Origin: DASSWG01 sp041689995
Lineage (GTDB): Bacteria > Bacteroidota > Bacteroidia > Flavobacteriales > Flavobacteriaceae
Direction of reading: 5' to 3'
Assembly (NCBI GenBank): GCA_041689995.1
Contig: JBDNFD010000149.1
Location: forward strand, 1-50,264
DNA: 50,264 bases
In this document: positions 1 through 7,726 of the stretch, piece by piece
Layout: each line of letters opens with the position of its first letter
Numbering within the stretch: the first letter of the stretch is position 1
Notes under the pieces: model-generated
What the model was told of the DNA's origin: nothing
Databases searched by the model: none
The model's input: the letters and a program-made list of their open reading frames with translations, nothing else
Position numbers and translations under genes: made by a program

Positions 1-30
1 ACCTACAAGGTCAAAAAAAGACCTTGCAGG
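1..30. repeat. Palindromic intergenic repeat, copy 1
   Basis: Two arms, ACCTACAAGGTC and GACCTTGCAGG, are separated by seven A residues and can form a hairpin with one mismatch. Nearly the same hairpin occurs in the same orientation at 5037-5064. The element is cut by the window edge, so its full length is unknown. It looks like a REP-like or small non-autonomous element; it lies upstream of the lipoprotein gene and has no clean T-tract on the plus strand. Confidence 0.6.
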
Positions 31-66
31 AAAACCAAAATATCCATGCCTTTAATTTTTTAAGTT

Positions 67-630
67 ATGAAACAAATGCTTCTTTTTTTCCTGCTGGTTT
101 TCGCAACCTCCTGCAGCAACGAACTCTCCCGCTACAATGCCAAAGACTTACTAATACGTGAATTAGGCTATCCTCAAAACGAATCGAAAAGAATAATTAT
201 TAAAGACGGATCTGTTTCGAAGTATTTTACCATAAAAATGTGGTCAAAATACAAGGAAGCAGGTTTATTGACCTATGGAGATTATGGTTCACCCCAGTCC
301 TCTTCAGGTTTCTCAAAAGTAACCTTGGGAGGAGATTCTTATGGTTTTATCGCTGAATTGACAACTGAGGGTAAGAAATATTATTTAGGGAATGAGTACC
401 GTAGTGGACCTACGGACTATATTGATGTAAAGTTGGCCAACCTCGAATTTGTAGAAATAACAGGTATTAAATCATATCCTGAAAATAATTCTGCCTTTGT
501 AAAATATACTATAAAACGAACCAATATCACCCCTTTTGGTGAGCTACAGGATTTAAAAGAAGAAACAATTCAAAAAACCGCGAACTTTGAAAAATATGAC
601 GACGGCTGGCGCTTGCGAAAAAAGGATTGA
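67..630 (+). CDS. Putative lipoprotein, unknown function
   Basis: The 187-residue product begins with a short hydrophobic signal ending in a lipobox (A-T-S-C, lipidated Cys16), so it should be a membrane-anchored lipoprotein on the periplasmic side. The remainder is soluble, rich in charged and aromatic residues, and matches no family I recognise. It lies 65 bp upstream of the PP2C phosphatase on the same strand. It could be co-transcribed with the phosphatase/kinase pair and act as an accessory envelope component, but that is only inferred from position. Start: the ATG just before the signal peptide. Confidence 0.65.
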   Translation: MKQMLLFFLLVFATSCSNELSRYNAKDLLIRELGYPQNESKRIIIKDGSVSKYFTIKMWSKYKEAGLLTYGDYGSPQSSSGFSKVTLGGDSYGFIAELTTEGKKYYLGNEYRSGPTDYIDVKLANLEFVEITGIKSYPENNSAFVKYTIKRTNITPFGELQDLKEETIQKTANFEKYDDGWRLRKKD

Positions 631-695
631 TTTTCATACATCCTAAAAGTCGTGCATCAAAACGTCGTACCTCAAAAAGCCTTATATAAAAAATT

Positions 696-2462
696 ATGAC
701 CCTAAAACTCATCCACTCCCAAACCACCCACCGAGGCAACCACCGCGAACAGAACGAGGACAGTTGCGAAAACAAGAAAACCCGCAATGGCCACCTATTT
801 GTTACCTGCGACGGCATGGGCGGCGCAGCAGAGGGCAAGAAAGCGTCTTCCATAGCCGTAAAGAGCGTCATGGAGTTTTTTGAAAAGGAAACCTATGAAA
901 ATATTCAGATTGCACTCTACCAAAGTTTGCAGTTTACCAATGAACAGATATACGCCAGCGCCCAGACCAATCCCGCATATAAGGGAATGGGCACTACGGC
1001 TTGCATTGTCCTTTTTCGTAACGATGAAATGTATTTTGCCCACGTGGGCGATAGCCGAATCTACCAACAAACCAACGGCAAACTAAAGAACCTCACCCGC
1101 GACCACTCCTTCGTAAATCAATTGGTGGATCAGGGGACCATCAAGCCAGCTGAGGCCAAGACCCACCCTGAGAAAAACCGTATCCTGAAAGCCTTGGGCG
1201 TCCACAACCAAGTAGAGCCAACGGTTTCCAGCCAGTCCACCTTACTCAAAAAAGGAGATATTGTGCTCCTCTGCAGCGACGGCCTAACCGATATGGTTTC
1301 CGATGCAAGTATTGCAGAAACCCTGAACGAGGAAAAAAACATTGTGGAAAAAACAGACCTCCAACTACAAAAAGCTTTGGACAACGGCGGTAAAGACAAC
1401 ATAACTCTCCAGCTTATTGAAATAACCGAAAGCCCCCACACCAAAACCGTATTTATTGATAAAACCCCAAAAAACTTGGCAGATACTTTAATTGGGGAAG
1501 AAGGTACTGTAAATGGCATAAAGTATAAATTTTCGAAGAAGCATCTTTTCATTGCTATTCCGGTTTTGATTTTGTTGGGATGGTTTTTGGTTTCTTATTG
1601 GGGGAGAACTGTGGGTGATAAGAATGGAGAGCTTGTGGACAAAACTGCACAAATTGATGCAACTAAAATTAAAAAATGGGAGGCTATGCCTGATTCTGTT
1701 AAAATAGCCATAGAAACTAGTGAAACAGAAAAAACCGTAGATAGCATTTCTACCATTGAATTTCTTTTTGATATAGGTAAAGATTCTTTGGTAGAATTAA
1801 ACAATGGAAAAGAGGAATTTAAGTTGGGTGAAATGGTGTGTTTAAGAAAAAAAAGAGAGGGAGAAGATGGTCAAAAAGCAATAGAACATTTGAAGGAAAA
1901 AACCGACTCGGGTGATAATTCAGGTAAGAAACCTGAAACTAAGATTACTTTACCAGAATACGTAACCTTAAAATATGGAGAATATGATCATAAAAAAGAT
2001 GTTTTTAACAATGTCGCAGATATTTTGAATAAATACCCTTCCATCACCAAGAAATATATATTAACGATAAATAGTAAAGAAAAAGACGATTTTAAGGCGG
2101 GTGAAAGAATATATCTTACTCAGGAATATTATAATGCCGCGCATCCAGAAAAATCTTCCGAACAAATTGTAGTTGGTGGAAATAAATCTGAGGAAAACGA
2201 AATTTCTTCCGAGAGCGATACTATAAAAGAGGTAAATGCAAAATTGAAAAAGTGGACCAAACATCATGAGTTTATAACGGTTGGGGAAGAAGTGAATGAG
2301 GAAGATGGTATGATTATAAGACCATATCAAGCTACAAAAGTTTCAGGTAAAAAAATAGGTGAATTATTGAAAATTAATGGGAATATTTCTCAAGATGACT
2401 TCAATAAATTGGAAATTATTTATTTGACAGAAAAAGCCTATAAAAACAAAGACAACAAATGA
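696..2462 (+). CDS. PP2C-family protein phosphatase with TM and periplasmic LysM-like repeats
   Basis: Residues 1-243 are a PP2C (Stp1-like) catalytic domain that removes phosphate from Ser/Thr. The metal-binding motifs are visible: N-E-D near 20-22, DGMGG 39-43, VGDSR 117-121, SDG 194-196 and KDN 233-235. A single transmembrane helix follows at about 283-301, leaving residues 302-588 outside the cytoplasm. That part holds three loosely similar units ending in hydrophobic motifs after a G-E or L-E step (about 355-383, 440-474, 554-577), which resemble degenerate LysM domains; this is my inference. Its stop overlaps the kinase start by 4 bp, so the two are probably translationally coupled and act on the same substrates. 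The length (588) is far above the roughly 250 residues of a simple Stp1. Confidence 0.88.
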   Translation: MTLKLIHSQTTHRGNHREQNEDSCENKKTRNGHLFVTCDGMGGAAEGKKASSIAVKSVMEFFEKETYENIQIALYQSLQFTNEQIYASAQTNPAYKGMGTTACIVLFRNDEMYFAHVGDSRIYQQTNGKLKNLTRDHSFVNQLVDQGTIKPAEAKTHPEKNRILKALGVHNQVEPTVSSQSTLLKKGDIVLLCSDGLTDMVSDASIAETLNEEKNIVEKTDLQLQKALDNGGKDNITLQLIEITESPHTKTVFIDKTPKNLADTLIGEEGTVNGIKYKFSKKHLFIAIPVLILLGWFLVSYWGRTVGDKNGELVDKTAQIDATKIKKWEAMPDSVKIAIETSETEKTVDSISTIEFLFDIGKDSLVELNNGKEEFKLGEMVCLRKKREGEDGQKAIEHLKEKTDSGDNSGKKPETKITLPEYVTLKYGEYDHKKDVFNNVADILNKYPSITKKYILTINSKEKDDFKAGERIYLTQEYYNAAHPEKSSEQIVVGGNKSEENEISSESDTIKEVNAKLKKWTKHHEFITVGEEVNEEDGMIIRPYQATKVSGKKIGELLKINGNISQDDFNKLEIIYLTEKAYKNKDNK

Positions 2463-4726
2463 CCTCCAAAACAATAGCCAATTACAAAATACTAAAAGAA
2501 CTCGGCACGGGCGGGATGGGCACCGTATTTCTGGCCGAGAATATCAGTATTGGCAACAAAGTGGCCATCAAGATGCTTCACCCACATTTGGTAAAAAGCG
2601 AAGACCTGAAAACCCGCTTTTTAAAAGAAGCTCGTACGCAAGCAATCTTAGATCACCCAAACATTACCAAGGTCATCAATTTTGTAAGCAATGACCAAGG
2701 CCTGTTTATTATTCTCGAATTTGTGGAAGGGGAGCCGCTCAATGATTTTCTCTTTAAAACCAAGGGTCTGTTGCCCGAAAAAGAGGCAAACCACTATATG
2801 ACCAAAATCGTCGATGCTGTGGGATATGCGCACAGCAAGGGCATCGTGCACCGTGACTTAAAATCGGCCAACATTATGGTCACGCCAAACAAAGGCATTA
2901 AAATAATGGATTTTGGAATTGCCAAACTGACCAACGACTCTATGAGCCTTACTAAGACCGGCTCCAGAATGGGCAGCCCACTCTATATGAGCCCCGAACA
3001 GGTTACACACGGCACGGTGGATTTTCGGAGCGATATCTATTCCCTTGGGGTGGTCTATCACGAAATGCTCACCGGCACGCCGGTATATGACCAAACCACT
3101 ACCACTGAATTTGAGATATATAACAGAATAGTAAAACAACCTTTGCCGCGTTTAAAGGAATTCTACAAAATGAATTCGGATCAAGCGCAGGAGATTGTGG
3201 ATACCGCCACTGCGAAACTCCCCCAAGCCCGGTTTCAAGACTGTATGGAATTCAAAAGAGCGTTGTCATATCCCAACGAAGCACCAAAGGAACGAGCAAG
3301 GCATTCTGTCAAAAAATCAAAAAATAATAATATTGTTTTGCGCTGGACATTGGGAATTATTGTTTTATTGATAATAGCCAGCGGATCCGGATTTTACTAT
3401 TACAACGGAGTGTCCAATAAGAACGAGGTTTTGGAAAAAGCAGAAGGCTATTATGACCAAAAACAGTACAAAAAAGCCCTGAAAGCCTTTAAAATTGTTC
3501 TTTCAAAAAATCCCAATGACCAGAATGCAGAAAATAAAATCCAAGAAATCGAATTCAAGAGTTCAAAATATGAAAGCGAAGCGGTGCAAACTATTTTAAA
3601 TCAAGCCTTTTCGGTAAATACCCTTATGGATTACCCGACACAGGACACGCTGCCGGAACAATTTTTCCTAAAAAATTATTCAGGGGTCAAATCCAAACTA
3701 AATGTGCTGAAAGCGAATGATGAAATATCAACAAACCCGAAATTCATCCAAGAGGAATTGAAACACTTGGAAAACTTGAGCACCTATTATCGGGCAAAAC
3801 AATTATTGGATCAAACCAAAGTAAACGAAGCAAAAGCCCTATTGGATAATGATAAACTTATTCAGACTGGTTATATTATTGCATTAAAAAATGAAATTCC
3901 CGGGTATTTAAATCCAATTCTATTCGATTTTGTGGAAACGCCCCCTGTTTTTCCCGGATGTAACCAAAAAACCAATGTATCGTTGAAAAGTTGCTTTAAA
4001 AGGAAAATCAATGATTACCTACAAAACAACCTCAATCTAAAATTATACAATACTTTGGTCGAAGAAGCTGGCAATTATCAAATATACTATACTTTTACCC
4101 TATTGAACACTGGCTCGCTCACCGATATAAAAATCAATGCATTTGATCCCGCTGTGGCAAAGGACATTGAAAATATTCTCTTGAACCTTAGGGAAATAAA
4201 ACCAGCGACAAAGAACGGCCTGAACGTTTCAATGACATATAACGGGGTGCTCAATTTAAAGTTGGGCAATGCAAAACCTACTAAAGAAGAAAATCAACCG
4301 ATCATCACAAAGAAGAAAACAGATAAAAAGGAAAGCGAGGAGGAAGAAATTAATATCCCTACATTCATTTCCCTGGAGCTTGCGGATAGCGCACCGGTGT
4401 TTCCAAGCTGTGAGGACAAAACCGGCTTTCAACTGTACTTGTGCACAAAAGATAAAATCAATAATTTTTTAGCGGAATCCATCAAAAGTATCAATAATGA
4501 AATGGTGAGGGAAAAACTTCTTTCCGAACCTCAAAAAGCAACGATATTATTAAGGATCGATAAGGAAGGATATTTGGAGTCGGTATCGGTAAATACCCCA
4601 ATGCCAAGAATTGAAAATACAATAATACGCACTGTAGAGGAAGGTTTGCCAAAAATGAAGCCCGCCTATTATAAAGGACATCCAATTGGTATCGAGTATC
4701 AGGTTTCCTTAACCATTAAGGAATAG
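2459..4726 (+). CDS. Transmembrane Ser/Thr protein kinase with TPR and two TonB-C-like domains
   Basis: Residues 1-270 are a Hanks-type kinase domain: glycine loop GTGGMG 16-21, Lys38 (VAIK), Glu57, HRDLKSAN 131-138 with catalytic Asp133, DFG 151-153 and SPE 178-180. One transmembrane helix lies at about 293-315. The extracytoplasmic part starts with a TPR-like pair (about 322-355) and a helical region. Two related modules follow, at about 488-603 and 637-754, each opening with P-V-F-P-x-C. The second has the RIDKEG...LPKMKPA pattern seen in C-terminal domains of Bacteroidota TonB proteins. A Lys/Glu-rich linker (about 607-632) separates them. Start ATG overlaps the upstream phosphatase stop (ATGA). 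The role is presumably sensing at the envelope and phosphorylating cytoplasmic targets; ligand and substrates are unknown. Confidence 0.9.
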   Translation: MTSKTIANYKILKELGTGGMGTVFLAENISIGNKVAIKMLHPHLVKSEDLKTRFLKEARTQAILDHPNITKVINFVSNDQGLFIILEFVEGEPLNDFLFKTKGLLPEKEANHYMTKIVDAVGYAHSKGIVHRDLKSANIMVTPNKGIKIMDFGIAKLTNDSMSLTKTGSRMGSPLYMSPEQVTHGTVDFRSDIYSLGVVYHEMLTGTPVYDQTTTTEFEIYNRIVKQPLPRLKEFYKMNSDQAQEIVDTATAKLPQARFQDCMEFKRALSYPNEAPKERARHSVKKSKNNNIVLRWTLGIIVLLIIASGSGFYYYNGVSNKNEVLEKAEGYYDQKQYKKALKAFKIVLSKNPNDQNAENKIQEIEFKSSKYESEAVQTILNQAFSVNTLMDYPTQDTLPEQFFLKNYSGVKSKLNVLKANDEISTNPKFIQEELKHLENLSTYYRAKQLLDQTKVNEAKALLDNDKLIQTGYIIALKNEIPGYLNPILFDFVETPPVFPGCNQKTNVSLKSCFKRKINDYLQNNLNLKLYNTLVEEAGNYQIYYTFTLLNTGSLTDIKINAFDPAVAKDIENILLNLREIKPATKNGLNVSMTYNGVLNLKLGNAKPTKEENQPIITKKKTDKKESEEEEINIPTFISLELADSAPVFPSCEDKTGFQLYLCTKDKINNFLAESIKSINNEMVREKLLSEPQKATILLRIDKEGYLESVSVNTPMPRIENTIIRTVEEGLPKMKPAYYKGHPIGIEYQVSLTIKE

Positions 4727-4751
4727 GTGTAAAGTTTCACTACATTGTTGA

Positions 4752-4970
4752 TGGTATTTCATCCGCAATTTTGAAGGAAACAATCTTTTGGAATTATATC
4801 AAGACAAAGCAGCTCCGGAAATATTTTTCACCTACAGTTATTGGGAAAACGAGGAAGCCTTAGAAAATTATCGTCATTCGGAAACATTCAAAAATATTTG
4901 GGCAGAAACAAAGAAAATGTTCACAGGAAAACCAGAGGCTTGGAGCGTTGACAAAATAACCAGTCTTTAA
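4752..4970 (+). pseudogene. 5'-truncated antibiotic biosynthesis monooxygenase (ABM) gene
   Basis: Directly after an in-frame TGA (4749-4751) the reading frame gives a peptide continuing as IRNFEGNNLLELYQD and ending SVDKITSL. This matches the C-terminal two thirds of the small ABM-family (YgiN-like, ferredoxin-like fold) proteins of flavobacteria, including the F-F-T-Y-S-Y-W core. The first roughly 25-30 residues of the family, including the start codon, are absent in all frames. The only start inside is a TTG at 4788, which would begin in the middle of the domain. I read it as a remnant left after deletion of the 5' part; it lies between the kinase gene and the palindromic repeat cluster. 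Confidence 0.7.
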
Positions 4971-4997
4971 CCACCCTCCTTCAATATCTTTTTTTTT

Positions 4998-5118
4998 AGA
5001 CCTTGTAGATTTTAAAAATGAATTTGTTCCGTGAAGACCTACAAGGTTTTTGAAACCTTGCAGGAAATCATCCAACGGATTTCCACTCCTGAAAGGTCTT
5101 TTTCAGACCTTGTAGGTC
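4998..5118. repeat. Cluster of palindromic repeats
   Basis: The stretch contains several related inverted repeats. AGACCTTGTAG is at 4998-5008. A hairpin ACCTACAAGGTTT / AAACCTTGCAGG spans 5037-5064. A GAAATC / GATTTC pair lies at about 5064-5083. A perfect AAGGTCT / AGACCTT hairpin is at 5093-5111, merging into GACCTTGTAGGTC at 5106-5118. The second unit repeats the element at position 1. The cluster fills the space between the ABM remnant and gldFG and encodes nothing recognisable. Confidence 0.65.
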
Positions 5119-5156
5119 TTCTTCAAAAACCTACTACTTTCTTAACACTTTTTAGT

Positions 5157-5164
5157 TATTTTTG
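5157..5164 (+). promoter_or_regulatory. Candidate Bacteroidota -7 box for gldFG
   Basis: TATTTTTG fits the TAnnTTTG -7 consensus of Bacteroidota housekeeping promoters and lies 20 bp before the gldFG ATG. No clear TTG (-33) element is visible at the expected distance, so the call is tentative. Confidence 0.35.
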
Positions 5165-5184
5165 TTCCTTCAAACCTCTTTTTC

Positions 5185-7596
5185 ATGTTCGCCATTTTCC
5201 GAAAAGAAATCAACACCTTTTTCTCCTCTATTTTGGGTTATTTGGTCATTGCTGTTTTTTTGCTGGCGAACGGTCTTTTTCTATGGGTTTTCCAAGGAAA
5301 TTTCAATATTTTCGACTTTGGGTTTGCCAATCTTTCTCCATTTTTTACGCTTGCTCCGTGGATTTTCATTTTCTTGATACCCGGGATTTGCATGCGAAGT
5401 TTTTCCGAAGAAAAGAAACAAGGCACCTTAGAACTGCTGTTCACCAAACCCATCACAAAATGGCAATTGTTGCTGGGAAAATATTTTGGCAACCTGATGC
5501 TCGTGATACTGGCTTTGGTTCCCACTTTTTTATATGTGCTCACGATCGACCAGCTCGGCAGCCCGACAGGAAATTTCGATTTGGGAGCGACGTTCGGATC
5601 ATATCTTGGACTGCTGTTTCTGGGTGCGTGCTACACCGCCATCGGACTGTTTTCTTCCACCCTTTCGCAAAATCAATTGGTGGCATTTATGGTTGCGGTT
5701 TTCCTTTGCTTTTTGGTCTATTTCGGATTGGAAGGAATTTCTGAAATTGGGATTTTCGGTTCCAACACTTACGGCCTGGAATATTTGGGGATTGCCTTTC
5801 ATTATGAGAGTATCAGCCGTGGAGTGATCGATACGCGCGATATTTTGTATTTTCTAAGTGTCATTTTTCTTTTTCTATATTTTACGAAATTTTCTTTGGG
5901 AAGACTTTCTAATCAAAAGCGCAAAAAACCAAGGCAGCTGATCTCTGTACTATTGATTTTGATTGGCATAAATGTGGCTTCGGCTTTCTTTTTTGATCGT
6001 TTCGATTTAACCGATGATAATCGTTATACCTTGTCCGAAGCAAGTCGCAATATTGCCCAAGAAATGGATTCGCCAATGGTGGTGACTATTTTCCTTACCG
6101 GCGATCTTCCTTCGGAATTCAAACGCTTGCAATTGGAAACCAAACGAATCTTGGAAGAATTTGCTGCCTACAATCCGAACATAAAATATGAATTTGTGGA
6201 TCCGTTGTCACAAGGCGGAGATGCCATGGAAATCGCTACCGATTTTTATAATTCCGGAATGATTCCCGAAAATCTCAACATTCAGGAAAATGGAAAGTTC
6301 AGTACGCGCATCATATTTCCTTGGGCGGTTGCCAGTTATAAGAACAAATCGGTAAAAATCCATTTGCTGAAAAAGAAAATCCAGTCGTCGAATGAAGAAA
6401 TCGCGAATAATTCCATTCAGAATTTGGAATATGCTTTTTCCGATGGTTTCGGAAAATTGGTTCACGAGCGGAGCAAAAAAATAGCCGTGATGCGTGGCAA
6501 TGGAGAATTACCTGACGGAAATATTGCCGATTTCTTCAAAACCTTGCAGGAATATTACCGCATCGCACCATTTACGGTTGATTCTGTGGCAAATTCACCA
6601 AAAAAAACACTTCAAGAACTTTCTAAATTCGACTTGGTGATCGAGGCAAAACCCACCGAAACTTATACCGAAAAGGAAAAATATGTTTTGGACCAATATT
6701 TAATGCGCGGTGGAAAAATTTTATGGCTTGTAGAAACGGTTTCTATAGACAAAGATAGTTTGTTCAACCCCACACAAAAGGCACTCGCGTTTCCCATGGA
6801 TATGAACCTTCGTGACTTCTTTTTTAAATCCGGCATTCGAATTAATCCGGTTTTGGTGAACAGCCTGCAATCTGCACCAATTATTTTGGCGAGTGGCAGC
6901 GGAAAAGACACCCAATTTACGCCTTATCCGTGGGTTTATTCACCTCTCGCGATTTCCGGGAAAAACAATTCAATTACCAATAATATTAGTGCGGTGAAAT
7001 TTGAATTTGCAAACAACATCGATACACTGAAAAATTCGCTGAAAACCACGATTTTGTTGCAAAGTTCCCCGAAATCCAAAATCCAGGGCACGCCAATGTT
7101 CATTAGTTTGACCTCGCTGGGAAAACAACCTGATTTCAAAACTTATAATAAAGGGCCGCAAACTTTAGCCGTTTTATTGGAAGGAAAGTTTACCTCTACC
7201 TATAAAAACAGAATTAAACCATTTGAACTCAACACTCACAAAGATGAAGGAAGGCCTTCAAAAATGGTGGTGATTTCCGATGGCGATGTGATTAAAAACG
7301 AATTGAAAAGTGGCAAACCAATGACATTGGGATTCGATCAATTTACGGGAACGATGTACGGCAACAAAGAGTTTTTATTGAACACGGTAAATTATCTTTT
7401 GGACGATACCGGATTGATCAATATTCGATCCAAAGAATTGAAAATGGCGTTCTTGGATTCTGATAAAATTGTCGACCAGCGATTGCAATGGCAATTGATC
7501 AATTTGTTGCTACCGCTGATTCTTTTGGGAATTTTTGGTTGGGCGTTTACTTCTTTCCGCCGAAAAAAATATAGCCATAAAAATAATTTTTCATAA
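5185..7596 (+). CDS. gldFG: GldF-GldG fusion, gliding-motility ABC transporter permease/auxiliary subunit
   Basis: The first 240 or so residues are GldF: an ABC-2 type permease with six hydrophobic segments and the F-S-E-E-K-K-Q-G-T-L-E-L-L motif. Without any stop or new start, the frame continues into GldG (about 244-803): an N-terminal TM anchor, the sequence DRFDLTDDNRYTLSE, a long periplasmic region and a C-terminal TM near 770-790. In most flavobacteria these are two adjacent genes; the summed length here (803) equals GldF plus GldG, so this is a clean in-frame fusion. GldF and GldG work with the ATPase GldA, which is not in this window, in gliding and envelope functions. dnaN follows on the same strand. 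Confidence 0.9.
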   Translation: MFAIFRKEINTFFSSILGYLVIAVFLLANGLFLWVFQGNFNIFDFGFANLSPFFTLAPWIFIFLIPGICMRSFSEEKKQGTLELLFTKPITKWQLLLGKYFGNLMLVILALVPTFLYVLTIDQLGSPTGNFDLGATFGSYLGLLFLGACYTAIGLFSSTLSQNQLVAFMVAVFLCFLVYFGLEGISEIGIFGSNTYGLEYLGIAFHYESISRGVIDTRDILYFLSVIFLFLYFTKFSLGRLSNQKRKKPRQLISVLLILIGINVASAFFFDRFDLTDDNRYTLSEASRNIAQEMDSPMVVTIFLTGDLPSEFKRLQLETKRILEEFAAYNPNIKYEFVDPLSQGGDAMEIATDFYNSGMIPENLNIQENGKFSTRIIFPWAVASYKNKSVKIHLLKKKIQSSNEEIANNSIQNLEYAFSDGFGKLVHERSKKIAVMRGNGELPDGNIADFFKTLQEYYRIAPFTVDSVANSPKKTLQELSKFDLVIEAKPTETYTEKEKYVLDQYLMRGGKILWLVETVSIDKDSLFNPTQKALAFPMDMNLRDFFFKSGIRINPVLVNSLQSAPIILASGSGKDTQFTPYPWVYSPLAISGKNNSITNNISAVKFEFANNIDTLKNSLKTTILLQSSPKSKIQGTPMFISLTSLGKQPDFKTYNKGPQTLAVLLEGKFTSTYKNRIKPFELNTHKDEGRPSKMVVISDGDVIKNELKSGKPMTLGFDQFTGTMYGNKEFLLNTVNYLLDDTGLINIRSKELKMAFLDSDKIVDQRLQWQLINLLLPLILLGIFGWAFTSFRRKKYSHKNNFS

Positions 7597-7688
7597 GTTA
7601 AAATAGAAGCACCAAAGAATCAGCGATTTGTATTTTGAGATGTTAATAAATTTGTTCAAGATGCCTATCAAATCAACTACATTTAAAA

Positions 7689-7696
7689 TATATTTG
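7689..7696 (+). promoter_or_regulatory. Candidate Bacteroidota -7 box for dnaN
   Basis: TATATTTG matches TAnnTTTG and lies 30 bp upstream of the dnaN start, a usual leader length. No convincing TTG element is seen at the proper spacing upstream. Confidence 0.4.
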
Positions 7697-7726
7697 TAAA
7701 CCAATAACACAAACCGCAAGCGACGT

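Noticed and set aside
5031..5744. Plus-strand 237-codon frame overlapping gldFG
   Set aside because: It is a shifted reading of the gldF part and of the repeat cluster, with no domain.
6540..6550. ACCTTGCAGG inside gldFG, as in the palindromic repeat
   Set aside because: Only one arm is present, and the bases encode normal GldG residues; coincidence.
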